Of a DNA stretch of 64,000 nt, positions 34,871 to 46,431 are shown piece by piece. The stretch is taken from assembly GCF_027579695.1 (NCBI RefSeq), contig NC_083569.1, positions 77,053,149-77,117,148 on the forward strand. The letters are read 5' to 3'. Origin of the DNA: Neoarius graeffei. Lineage: Eukaryota; Chordata; Actinopteri; Siluriformes; Ariidae. Position 1 is the first letter of the stretch, and each line of letters starts with the position of its first letter. Position numbers and translations under genes: made by a program. The notes beneath the pieces were generated by a model that saw only the letters and a list, made by a program, of their open reading frames with translations, was not told the origin of the DNA and searched no databases.

Positions 34871-35940
34871 TATATTTTTAAAGCCGTTTAGCTAAAGTGG
34901 GCAATATGCTTATAATTATTAAATAATAACTAAATAATAACTACAGCCCTCTTGAACTGCAATATGAAACCATTGATAAAGGATAAAAAGAAAGGAAAAA
35001 GAAGTCAATGAATATAGCATGTTCTATCCCAGATGACCTGCTAATAAATTACTTATTTGATAATGCCTTGGGAGACTATTGTGTTGCCAAGAAAAAAAAA
35101 CATGTAAAAATAGTACACATGTTTTCATCCCCCTTTCCATTAACTTAATAAATAATCTTTATCTCCATGAAGATAAAGGTTAAAGCTTACAGTCCACAAT
35201 GTGTAGATACTCTTCCGAATTCAAGATAAACACCCTGTGGGGGAACTGTGAAGCTTCCTCGGTCTTATCCGTACAGTGCAAATCTCAGTCTGCTCCATGT
35301 CCCTGTCAGAACTGGAGAGAAAGCAGCTGGACACAAGCATCATGGGGCGGCTTGGGAAAGTTTTTGGCAATGCACCAAACTATATGCAATTGCACTAAGT
35401 AAAAGTTCAAAATATCACACAACTTATGGCATAAATCAAAAATGGCATGGTTACCAGAATAAGATGATGATGCGATTATGCTAAAAATGTTGCATTTGCA
35501 ACACATGGGAAAAGGAGTCTTGATTTGACCAAGGTCATTCAACTATAATTTTAAAATGCAAACTTTTTAGTCCCCTCCATCTAGGAGCCCTAAAATTTTT
35601 TTAAAAAACTAATCTCCCTTCATTGACACCCATGTAGAATATCCATGTACAGAAATTTGCTGTTTTGTAAATATTGCATATATTATGCATAAATGCAACT
35701 GTTACTGTATATTCGGTAGCTTTAGTCATAGAAAGTTAACTAATTACCAAAAAGTTGGCAGGGTATAAACGGAATACATCAGAAATTAAACGGTTTTGAA
35801 AGGACCAATATATATTGATGAGTTATCAGGAGTCAACAGTCACTAAGCACAATGCTTAGTTATGATTTGCTAGTAAGAAATGTAACTTATTTAGGTAATA
35901 AATAATGTAAATTATTATACATACAGGACACTTTTTCGAT
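34871..35940. other. No gene seen
   Basis: AT-rich sequence with no recognisable domain or repeat. Overlapping open frames at 35199-35542 on both strands look like chance. Confidence 0.4.
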
Positions 35941-36366
35941 GGAATAAAAACATGTATTCTATTCCCTTCTAGCGGGTTCCATTCATTTGGTTTGATAGCA
36001 TGCAATATTGTTAGTATATTGTTTATCCTACGTGTATTATGCCACTCTACCCAATGGAGAATGAGGGTTGAATATGGTTTACGATATTGCATGGTTGTCA
36101 AGACAACATGATGTCACACGTCGGAGCTGATGTGAATATCCAATAAGAAAGTTTTCTCTTGAGCATGCGCAGAAGCATTTCTTTGTTCACCGGCGGCGCC
36201 TGCAGTAAACTGTTGTGGTGAATTGAAAATGCCATAAGATACGTATTACATATAAAATGTCTGCACTAGCGAGCGACTCTAACAATTTGTAAACAAACAT
36301 GGCCGCCAAGTTTGTTCCATCAAATGTGTATAATAATAATAATAATAATATAATAATAAGAAGAAT

Positions 36367-36512
36367 AAGAATATTGGCTGGCTTTTTTTCATGGTATATC
36401 AGATGTATTCCATTCAGCTTGCATGATATTGAACTCGTCTTCAACCCGTTCAGTATCATGCTAGCTGAATGGAATATATCTGATATACCACGAAAAAAAA
36501 GCCAGCCAATAT
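36367..36512. repeat. Hairpin-forming inverted repeat, arms about 70 bp
   Basis: The left arm begins AATATTGGCTGGCTTTTTTT at 36370 and the right arm ends with AAAAAAAAGCCAGCCAATATT near 36511. The loop around 36436-36442 is only a few bases. Arms match with a few substitutions. An (ATA)n run precedes it at about 36331-36352. It is probably the inner foldback of an unclassified repeat that may begin near 35940. Confidence 0.75.
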
Positions 36513-36608
36513 TACTTATTAGGTGGGGGAAAATCAAAGTTACATGGTATACCACCAGCACAAGCTCTCTCCATTCCAAAGTTAACTGGATGATGACGTT
36601 CCAAATTA

Positions 36609-39026
36609 CAGTGCTTTGCAAAAGTATTCATCCCCCTTGGTGTTTGTCCTGTTTTGTCGCATTACAAGCTGGAATTAAAATGGATTTTTGAGGGGTTAGC
36701 ACCATTTGATTTACACAACGTGCCTACCACTTTAAAGGTGCACATTGTTTTTTTTTATTGTGACACAAACAATAATTAAGATTAAAAAACAGAAATCTGG
36801 AGTGTGCACAAGTATTCACTCCCCCCAAGTCAATACTTTGTAGAGCCACCTTTTGCTGCAATTACAGCTGCAAGTCTCTTGGGGTATGTCTCTATTAGCT
36901 TAGCTCATCTAACTACTGGGATTTTTGCCCATTTCTCAAGGCAAAACTGCTCCAACTCCTTCAAGTTAGACGGGTTGCGTTGGTGTACAGCAATCTTCAA
37001 GTTATGCCACAAGTTGAATTGAGGTCTGGGCTTTGATTAGGCCATTCCAAGACATTTAAATATTTCCCTTTAAACCATTCCCGTGTAGCTTTAGCAGTAT
37101 GTTTAGGGTCATTGTCCTGCTGGAACGTGAACCTTCATCCCAGTCTCAAACCTCTGGCCGACTCAAACAGGTTTTCCTCCAGAATTGCCCTGGATTTTAA
37201 AACATATCTGTTTTGTCAAGCCTTTTGTTAATAGTGTTTATGAGGGAAAGGAGTAGATCTGGAGGGTCCTCAGACATAGTATTTTGGTAAACTGGGATGT
37301 ATGGATGCTGTCAATCCCCCACTCGCTTGCTCACTTGAGTTTGTTGATAATGTAATGGCTGGCTGCTTTATGTCCTGGGGCTCCCTCATGCCTGTGTTAC
37401 CTTCTGGCTCTCCCCTTTTAGTTATGCTGTCATAGTTAGTTTTGCTGGAGTCCCTGCTTGCACTCAGTGCAAAATGTATACTGTTCCTACTTATCAGGTG
37501 ACATTGGGCATACCTAACAACCTGTGTCATCCCCCCCACGGTCTGTCCTTCTGAGTTACAGGTCAATCCTGAGATCGAGATGCTGACCTCTTCTGCTCCT
37601 CGGAACTGCCTGATCCATCCTGATGCCCTACGTCTGGTTGGAGTCTCATCACATCGCTCCTGTGGAGGACGGCCCCATATGTACAGTTGAAAGTCGCACT
37701 TGGAAGATGCTCTGGACACTTACAGTAATGCTTTTATAGCTGAAGACTACAACTGACTTGCTAACTTTAGGACTGCAGTTGTCATGAACAGTTTTGCACT
37801 CAAATTTCCATCAATGAAGAGTTATAACTTCAACAAAACAGACTTCATGTTAAAACTGTTAAAAATGTTATATTCCCATTGTCTGTTATCACCCAAATGA
37901 GGATGGGTTCCCTTTTGAGTCTGGTTCCTCTTGAGGTTTCTTTCTCATGTCGTCTGAAAGGAGTTTTTCCTTGCCACCGTCGCCACAGGCTTGCTCATTG
38001 GGGATAGATTAGGGATAAAATTAGCTCATGTTTAAAGTCATTAAAATTTCTGTAAAGCTGCTTTGCGACAATGTCTATTGTTCAAAGTGCTTTAAAAATA
38101 AACTTGACTTGACTTGAATTTAGTGCCATCCATCCATCTTGAATTTAGTGCTACCACCACCATGCTTCATTGTAGGGATGGTGTTCTCAGGGTGATGGGT
38201 TTGCGCCACACATGGCATTTCCCATGATGGCCAAAAAGTTAAATTTTTGTCTCATTTGACCAGAGAATCTTCTTCCATGTGTTTGGGGAGTCTGCCACAT
38301 GCTGTTGGGCAAACTCCAAACATGATTTTTTTTAAGCAATGACTTTTTCTGGCCACTCTTCTATAAAGCTCCACTCTGTGGAGTGTACGGCTTAAAGTGG
38401 TCCTATGGACAGATACTCCCATCTCCGCTGTGGATCTTTGCAGCTCCTTCAGTGCATTGTTGGTGTCTTTGTTGCATCTCTGATTAATAGCCTCCTTGCC
38501 CGGTCTGTGAGTTTTGGTGGGTGGCTTTTTCTTGTCAGGTTTGTAGTGGTGCCATGGATTTAATGGTGCTCCATGGGATATTCAAAGTTTAGGATATTTT
38601 TTTTATCACCCAATCCTGATCTATACTTCTCCACAACTGTTTGGTGGCTCCTTGGTTTTCATGTTTCTTGTTTAGTAGTGCTGCAGAGTCAGGGTCCTTC
38701 CAGAACAAGTTGATTTATACAGACATCATGTGATAGATCATGTGAAACTTTGATTGTACACAGGTGGATCTTAATCAACTAATTATGTGACTTATGAAGT
38801 GAATCAGTTGGAGCAGCCCTTATTTAGGGGTTTCATATGAAAGGGGGTGAATACCTATGCACACTACAGATTTCTGTTTTTTCATCTTAATTATTGTTTG
38901 TCACAGTAAATCAATTTTATGTAAATCAAATGGTGCTAACCCTCCAAAAATCCATTTTAATTCCAGCTTGTAATGCGACAAAACAGGACAAACACCAAGG
39001 GGGATAAATACTTTTGCAAGACACTG
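36609..39026 (-). mobile_element. Degenerate Tc1 transposon D, split by repeat R
   Basis: The inverted ends CAGTGCTTTGCAAAAGTATTC and complement are flanked by TA and extend about 130 bp inward (GTTTGTCCTGTTTTGTCGCATTA). The interior aligns with the minus strand of a Tc1 family common in fishes, but its transposase is broken by many indels and no long frame remains. Repeat R interrupts it at about 37197-38115. Confidence 0.8.
37197..38115 (-). repeat. Dispersed repeat R, copy 1
   Basis: This is the complement of the sequence at 60527-60607 plus 62306-62725. Shared blocks include CAATAGACATTG, AGCAGCTTTA, ATCCCTAATCTATCCCCAAT and GGAGCGATGTGATGAGACTCC. An open frame of 149 codons on the minus strand falls in its 3' part but shows no known domain. 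It sits inside the degenerate Tc1 element D. Confidence 0.65.
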
Positions 39027-39082
39027 TATATTTAAAAATGAGTATGATCGGCCCTGCTATTTTACAGAGTTCATTTAAAATG

Positions 39083-39238
39083 AAAATTAGCCCTGCGATC
39101 ATTTGGCGACTTGTCCAGGGTGTACTCCACCTCTCGCCCATAATCAGCTGGGATAGGCTTCAGCTTGCCCATGACCCTGCACAGGATAAGCGGTTACAGA
39201 TAATGGATGGATGGATGGATGGATGGATGGATGGATGG
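39083..39238 (+). mobile_element. SINE 3' fragment with GGAT tail
   Basis: Only the end of the SINE body (GGCGACTTGTCCAGGGTGTA, then GGGATAGGCTTCAGCTTGCC), followed by about nine GGAT units. The tRNA-like head is missing. Confidence 0.8.
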
Positions 39239-39595
39239 AAATGAATATATGTAGCTAAATAATATCACTTGAAAGCAATTGTAGAAAGATCAGTGAAAGA
39301 AGTTTTGGATAAGATTTGAGTAAGTTAAACTTATGTTACCACATTAGGCTTTAGTTTAGCTTCAACAAAAGACACCACTGAACATTTAGAGTAATCGGAA
39401 AATTGTGCAAACTACACTTTTCAACCTTCTATTCATTTTATATTGGTGTGGTGCAATAATTGAATCCCAGGCAGAGGAGATTGCAGGGAGAAGACGCATG
39501 ACAACCACTTGTATGACCGTTCCTTTTGACAAATAACAGCAACAAGCTATAAATTAAAGTTCATCTAAGCCAAGAAGCTATGAATTACAAAATGT

Positions 39596-39788
39596 TACGT
39601 TACAGGCATTTAGAAGACGCTGTCATCCAGAGCGACTTACAACATACCTAGAACAGCCTGGGGAGCAGTTGGGGTTAGATGCCTTACTCAAGGGCACTTC
39701 AGCCATTCCTGCTGGTCCAGGAAATCAAACCAGCAACCTTTTGGTCCCAAAGTTGCTTCTCTAACCATTAAGCCACAGCTTCCCCCAT
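39596..39788 (+). repeat. Dispersed fish repeat
   Basis: A block containing ATCCAGAGCGACTTACAACA, CTCAAGGGCACTTCAGCC and CCAGCAACCTTTTGGTCCCA, recognised as a common fish interspersed repeat. It is bounded by ATGTTACGTTACAG-like and CCCATGTTACAG sequences. Class uncertain. Confidence 0.5.
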
Positions 39789-39789
39789 G

Positions 39790-42028
39790 TTACAGTAATA
39801 GTCATAAAATGTTGTAAAATGTATAGTGGGCTTAGTATAATAGTTAGTCCCGTTAAATGGAAAATTAATTGTTATCTAGGCTCCAAAATACATCGTATCA
39901 GTCACATCTATTTATTATTGCTGTTGAGATACTCATTTACATAAGTGTCAGTAATTATGCATCAGTGGAGCACTGGTTTTACATTAAGGTAATGACATTA
40001 GTATGTACAAATTGCATGTGAATTGAAGTTAATATTCAGAGAATAACAAGCAACTATTATGAGCAAATTGCCCATTGCTTAGTCCTGTTAATAATAACTA
40101 TTTGAAATGCCCTTGAAAACAAATGCTTCAAAACATTTCACTTTGGAAGCACTTCCCTTTCTGAGTCCCTAGTGTAGGCTTCAATTATTTAGTTTGGACT
40201 GTGTTACGGGTTGTGCTTTTAAAAGCTGTGAACAAAAGCCACCTTGCCAAAACAGAACCCGTGCCAGAACTGTGTTAAAACTGTGATTGGGCCCAGGGCT
40301 ATAAACCTTGATAGAGCCCTGAATCAAAAGTTGTTCCTACAGATAAGATACATAACCACCTGCTGCCTAAACATACACTAATTAAAACAGAAATGTTTCA
40401 CATAATCATACCTGGCAGACAAATCATCTATGTAATATCCAAGGAAATAAAAGGGTCATTCTAGAATTTGGGGTACATTTCACATCTCTGAGATAAACCT
40501 TTTGTTATTTTCCACATTAGAAATCTTTATTGAATCAGTTTTGAACAATATTGCAAATTATGATAAACTTTCACCAAAAGCAATGTTTGATGTACATTTT
40601 AGACCCAATTTATCCATAAAACATTAACTAAATGACTCCCACCCCTCCCCCCACATTATTGGCTGTCTCCTGATTCATACATTCAACTTGAATAAACATG
40701 AAGTGATTCAGTCTAACAATCTGTTTTTGGGGGCTTATTCTATTAACTGTTATCAAATCAATTGCATAGAAAGTCTATTTTCTGTATTTTGTGAAATTTC
40801 AGGAACAAAAAAAAGAGATTTTTTTTAAATACTGCCCCAATGTTACTGTCAACTCTGTTATAAAACCGCATAAAATCCACAAAGACTTTTAATAATATGC
40901 ATGACACCTGCACTGAGAGATGTCACTTCCTCTGGCGGGAAACTTCAGAAAGGCAGTGAGGGATGTTATGTTTCTTTTCTCATTAATTTGAACAAAATTT
41001 TGAGGATACACCAACAGGAGATTAATTATTCGTCAATTCTGTTATTGTGATATTGGAGTGAATCTCTTACTCCTTTTAAAAAAAAACAATAATTTGATTA
41101 AAATCCATAAAATTCTGTTCTTATACATGCCATATGGTAGGTAGTTTGAGGTTAGCATATGGAGTTAAAACACAAAATGGTGGAAAATGACAACTCTGTT
41201 ATCATCAAGTCCGTTAACAGATTGCCCAGTTTAATTATGTTTTTTTTTTTTTTTTTAAATAAATACTTAAAGTCTTACAGGTTTAAGGTTTGAAAATACT
41301 TGTAATGTTAAATTTGAAGTGTGTTCTATAATGATAAAGTTTAATGGAAAAAAAAATTCCAATTTTTTTGTTTTCTTTCAACGCTTAAAATGTACCTGCA
41401 ATTATAGAACGGGCCAAATCCAACCAGGGGCGTATTCAGGATCTAAATTTTAGTGAGGTCCACATTGTAGAAGCCTATAGGTAAAACACCACAATACTGA
41501 ATGTGCACAACATGAATCGCTAATTAGTAATGCCTATTATCTTATCTTTATGTTCTTTCATAAACAGCTCTGACTGCAGGTAGACCAGAGACTACGGAGT
41601 TAAATATTTTGGTTTAGAAGACAGTATGTTTTTCAGAAATAACACTGACAAATCCAACAACTTTATAATGTAACTAACATTAAGTGTTTATTCATAGCTA
41701 ACTAAAGAGCTTGCAATTAGCAAGCTGATTTAGCAAGCAATGTCATGAGTAGACTAAACAAAATTGCTTTGCATTTTACAACCTGCCAATTGCCCTCATA
41801 AACAAAGCTTTGTCAAATGTTAGCAAGGGATAATTCAATTGCATAGCTCTCAACAAGAAGCCTATTAGCATAGTGCCTTGTGAAATCTAAACATAATGGT
41901 TGATTAAGTGTATGATCTGGGTGCGATTAAAACGCGAGGTTCCTGCCTTGTTCTGACACTGCTGTGATAAACTGGTGACTCATAAGGCATTTGATTGAAA
42001 GCATCTTGTAAGAATGTTTATTTCGAAT
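39790..42028. other. No gene seen
   Basis: AT-rich sequence with no long open frame, recognisable exon or classifiable repeat. T- and A-runs occur near 41240 and 41348. Confidence 0.4.
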
Positions 42029-42041
42029 GACCTTTCAGGAT

Positions 42042-42403
42042 GGTGGTGTAGTGGTTAGTGCTGTCGCCTCACAGTAAGAAGGTCCTGGGTCAAGCCCAGC
42101 GGCCGGCAAGGGCCTTTCTGTGTGGAGTTTGCATGTTCTCCCCGTGTCCATGTGGGTTTCCTCCGGGTGCTCCGGTTTCCCACACAGTCCAGAGGCATGC
42201 AGGTTAGGTTAACTGGTGACTCTAAATTGACCGTAGGTGTGAATGTGAGTGTGAATGGTTTTGTCTCTATGTGTCAGCCCTGCAATGACCTGGCAAGTTG
42301 TCCAGGGTGTACCCCACCTCTCGTCCATAGTCAGCTGGGATAGACTCCAGCTTGCCTGCTACCCTGTAGAACAGGATAAGCAGCTACAGATAATGGATGG
42401 ATG
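42042..42403 (+). mobile_element. SINE with GGAT-type tail
   Basis: Head (GGTGGTGTAGTGGTTAGTGC), body and GGAT tail are present. The 13-bp duplication GACCTTTCAGGAT is exact (42029-42041 and 42404-42416). It belongs to the subfamily ending in GATAATGGATGG rather than GATAATGAGATG. In the B-box region the G of TTCGAG is lost (GGGTCAAGCCC). Confidence 0.9.
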
Positions 42404-43201
42404 GACCTTTCAGGATAGCATTGACAGTAATGTTTAATGTCAGCATGCCATGTAAATAAACTTGTTAGTTTTGAGCGAGCTACCAAATGTTAGCTAGTTG
42501 GCTAACAGATGCCTCATAAATGATATCAAACAAATTTACTTGGTTATGGTCATGGGGTTATAAGATAGTACTTCTCATTAGCTTTTTAAAGATCCAAGCC
42601 CAAAAATTACTTTCATATATGATTTGACTTTTCTGTGAAGATTCATCTGTTACATGGATTTATGGGTAATTGGCAGCATTGAAGATACATTGATGATGCC
42701 TTCAACTTGGGGCAGTATGAAGGCATTTTAGAAGACAGGAAATGATAGTTTGATCAATTTTGAATGGTCTTTGATGCCTCGCTGTCCTGTTAGACACCCT
42801 CTGAGAGAGCATTTTCCCCATTTCGAACACACCCAAAGTGTCCTCCTTAGCTGTTCTGAGATCATTTGAGAACCAGCCATCAATGGTCATTGAGTTAATC
42901 TTGGAATGCACTTCTTTTTTTTCCCTCCTCCACAAAATAGACTATTCTGCCACCAGATTATCTGGACGTCACTGTTTCCCTCATAAATTTGACATCTGGA
43001 CATGGCTATGGGATGGGGGGAGCAACTTTCCAAAAGTACTGAGGTCCAGATTTCAGTGTCCTCACTGCTAGTTCCAACTATGAATAAAATTTTGGTTTAC
43101 ACTAATATATAATGTACAATTACTGTATATGAGCCTATACTGATGAATAAAACACACATACTGTAATACAAAAGAAAATCAGAGTGGATCTATAGATCTA
43201 T

Positions 43202-43275
43202 AAAAACTGGAGTAACCCACAAAAAGTAATTTTAGGTATACCTAAAATTACTTTTTGTGGGTTACTCCAGTTTTT
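43202..43275. repeat. Perfect 74-bp palindrome
   Basis: Two 37-bp arms are exact reverse complements with no spacer, centred on GGTA|TACC between 43238 and 43239. The left arm starts AAAAACTGGAGTAACCCAC. No other copy was noticed in the window. Confidence 0.95.
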
Positions 43276-43599
43276 CCCTCCAAACTTATCAAAGCTGGTC
43301 ATCCAACACCAATAAATGTAGTAGCTGTTAAGATTTTTTCCACAGAGCACACAGATCTAGTTTGCCCTGAGCTAAATGGAAATTTGGGTAAGTCTGTATA
43401 AGGAGTTTGAAGCCTTGTATCGATTCTCTCCTTGTCTTTGGTCCGGTTTTGAAATCCGCTCTCCTCTTGTACCTCTGAGACATGATTACATTTGGCAATG
43501 AGACTGTCAATGATGGTGTAGCTCACTCCGGCCCCATCTAGTCCAGAAGGAATGATCTAAAATCGGCTACCTTGCACAATAAATGTTGCAAGCTATATA

Positions 43600-44520
43600 C
43601 ACTATATACAAGCTATATACATTATATACAAGCTATAGACAAGCTATATATAGAAGCTCTATCCACCCTAGGAATACCGACCTATTTGCCAGAAAGAATC
43701 CAAAACGGTGAGGAATTGAACGAGAAGAAGCGATTTTTGTTGAACTGCTCATTAAGCCTTAATTAGTCCATAACTTCATTAATAATTGTATTTAAACAAA
43801 TCTGGGGGTGGCACGGTGGTGTAGTGGTTAGCGCTGTCGCCTCACAGCAAGAAGGTCCAGGTTCGAGCCCCGTGGCCGGAGAGGGCCTTTCTGTACGGAG
43901 TTTGCATGTTCTCCCCGTGTCCGCGTGGGTTTCCTCCGGGTGCTCCGGTTTCCCCCACAGTCCAAAGACATGCAGGTTAGGTTAACTGGTGACTCTAAAT
44001 TGACCGTAGGTGTGAATGTGAGTGTGAATGGTTGTCTGTGTCTATGTGTCAGCCCTGTGATGACCTGGCGACTTGTCCAGGGTGTACCCCGCCTTTCGCC
44101 CGTAGTCAGCTGGGATAGGCTCCAGCTTGCCTGTGACCCTGTAGAACAGGATAAAGCAGCTAGAGATAATGAGATGAGATGAAACAAATCTGGGTAAAAG
44201 TTATATGCACCCTAGGTAAAGGTGACCCTTCATGCCAGAAAGAATCAAAATCGGTGAAGAATTGAGGGAGAAGAAGCGATTTGTGTGGAAACTGCTTGTT
44301 AGTGCTTAATTACTCCATATCTTCATTATTAATTGCAATTATGCAAATTTGGGTAGACACTATATGTACCCCAGGCAGACCTACCTTCCTGCCAAAAAGG
44401 ATAAAAATCGGTGAAGAATTAAGAAAGAAGAAGCGATTTTTGTGAAATGTGGATGATGACAGACAGACAACAGACAATACATGATGGGATAAGCTCATCA
44501 CTTGTCAGCTGAATGAGCTA
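43600..44520 (+). repeat. Three tandem units of about 157 bp, interrupted by a SINE
   Basis: The motif CCAGAAAGAATC, with AAATCGGTGAAGAATTGAG in the clearer copies, recurs at about 43691, 44236 and 44392. Removing the SINE and its duplication gives a spacing of about 157 bp in both intervals. The block ends with GACAGACAGACAACAGAC and ATGATGGGATAAGCTCATCA, a 3' end seen in dispersed fish repeats. Confidence 0.7.
43807..44181 (+). mobile_element. Full-length tRNA-derived SINE inside the 157-bp tandem repeat
   Basis: Complete head, body and GATGA tail, with the exact 13-bp duplication AAACAAATCTGGG (43794-43806 and 44182-44194). Confidence 0.92.
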
Positions 44521-44584
44521 ATAATTATTTGGAGTAGGGATGTGCCCTGGGTTTGAGCCCATAAATACAGAGAATGCAAATATC

Positions 44585-44949
44585 CTTTCCATCCATCCAT
44601 CCATTATCTGTAATCGCTTATCCTGTGCAGGGGCACGGGCAAGCTGGAGCCTATCCCAGCTGACTATGGGTGAAAGGTGGGGTACACCCTGGACAAGTCG
44701 CCAGATCATTGCAGGGCTGATACATAGAGACAAACAACCATTCACACTCACATTCACACCTACAGTCAATTTGGAGCCACCAGTTAGCCTAACCTGCATG
44801 TCTTTTGGACTGTAGGAGAAACCAGAGGAAACCCACGCAGACACAGGGAGAACATGCAAACTCCACACAGAAAGGCCCCCGTCAGCCACTGGGTTCGAAC
44901 CCAGAACCTTCTTGCTGTGAGGCGACAGTGCTAACCACTGTGCTGCCCC
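44585..44949 (-). mobile_element. SINE with CCAT-type tail
   Basis: The head is at the right end (complement, GTGCTAACCACTGTGCTGCCC) and a CCAT-repeat tail is at the left. The 8-bp duplication CAAATATC flanks it (44577-44584 and 44950-44957). Part of the A-box region is deleted. Confidence 0.87.
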
Positions 44950-44993
44950 CAAATATCATTTTCGATTTGTAAATTATTTATTGATTGCATTGT

Positions 44994-45030
44994 CCTTCCT
45001 TCCTTCCTTCATTCCTTCCTTCCTTCCTTC
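44994..45030. repeat. (TTCC)n microsatellite
   Basis: About nine TTCC units with two interruptions. Simple sequence. Confidence 0.85.
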
Positions 45031-46359
45031 ATTGTTAGTACCTACTTTATCTTGGTCAGGGTTGCAGTGGATCCGAAGCTCGTTGTGAGAGACAAAGCAG
45101 GAATACACCAAGAATGAGAAACCAGGCCACTGTGACCTACCATAATGGTTTTGTACTTTGTCTGCAAATTGTTCTGTCATTTATGATACAATTCATGTTA
45201 CACTTTGGATCATGTTTCTTATTGTTTGCTGTTTTGTGTGTTTATTATAATGAATACCGCTGATATGCTGATTTTGCATGTGAAAGGAACATAGAGTGTT
45301 GTTATTATTGGCATATGCAACAGTATTGTCATGCAGTAAATTTCCTGCCAAAAACAGCAACTTAGCGTGAGTTCATTTAGGCTGAAGCTAGTTAGTTCTG
45401 GATGTTTTTCTGGTGTTGGTTTAGCTGATCAATGAGCAGACTACATTCTGGGAAATGGAAACTTCTCTGTCGGGGGGGATGACCAACAGCATATTAGACC
45501 ACCATGAACTGCATAATGCATTCTGGCTTGAAGCATACATCCAGCACGACCAGCTCCTTTAGCAGGCAGCAAGGTTTTGCTAAAAAAAAAAAAGTATACT
45601 CAGGATGGTTGCTGTCTTCCAACCAGCAAATATAATGCTGATAATGATGATTGCTTCTACTGGTGAAGAAGATCGTCAGATTTTTTCCCTATTAGATTCA
45701 CTTCCAGGCTTATGGCTATTGACGTCTAGCAAAAAAAAAAAAAGATCTGATGCCGTTTGAAGTTGGCATCACTATAGGCTATGTCTGAGGCAACACACTT
45801 TATAATACAGCAAAATGTGGTTTGGGACATAGTCTTTGTCTTCAATGGATGGAAATGGAAGACAGATGTTTGGTCAAACGGGACAACGGAGAGCTCTGTG
45901 GTTAACGTGTGTGGCATCTGAGCTGCCAGATTAGCCCAACTGTTTCCAGTCCATACTGTAACCTTCCAAATGAATGCAAGACCATAAAACCCACAAAGTC
46001 CAAATTATATCTACCAATTCAAAGGCATTTCCCCCCAGGCATTTCTTCTGATTAAAAATAGCCTACATGGGTGGTAAAACTCCCACTCTGGCAACCGTCC
46101 ATGATAGTGTCTGTCCCTGAGACTATAAATGCAAATCTGTTGGTTTTTTTTTTATTTTTTTATTTATTTATTTTTTGGTCCACTTTGATGTTGGATCATT
46201 TCCAAACAGGAATTAATTCACAAACCTCCTCATTCTCCCTAGTGAAAACATTTTATTTCATTTGCTAATATTTATTTTCCTTCTAGGTTTTTTTGGACTC
46301 CTTTTCCATTACCTGTATGATCGATTACATTACATTATGATATGACAGCTTGTTCTCCA

Positions 46360-46360
<1 letters not shown>
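45031..46360. other. No gene seen
   Basis: No recognisable exon or repeat. A-runs occur near 45582 and 45731, and a T-rich stretch near 46145-46176. The region lies between the AKAP11-like exons and tnfsf11. Confidence 0.4.

Positions 46361-46368
<8 letters not shown>

Positions 46369-46427
<59 letters not shown>
46369..46427. repeat. Long (CA)n microsatellite
   Basis: About 29 uninterrupted CA dinucleotides. Likely to be length-polymorphic. Confidence 0.95.

Positions 46428-46429
<2 letters not shown>

Positions 46430-46431
<2 letters not shown>

Noticed and set aside
37270-37719. A 149-codon minus-strand open frame as a gene
   Set aside because: It lies inside dispersed repeat R, whose second copy at 62306-62725 does not maintain a matching long frame. 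No domain is visible.
42702-42935. A 77-codon minus-strand frame with weak protein-like composition
   Set aside because: No recognisable domain, no splice-site pair and no repeat of it in the window; too weak to call.
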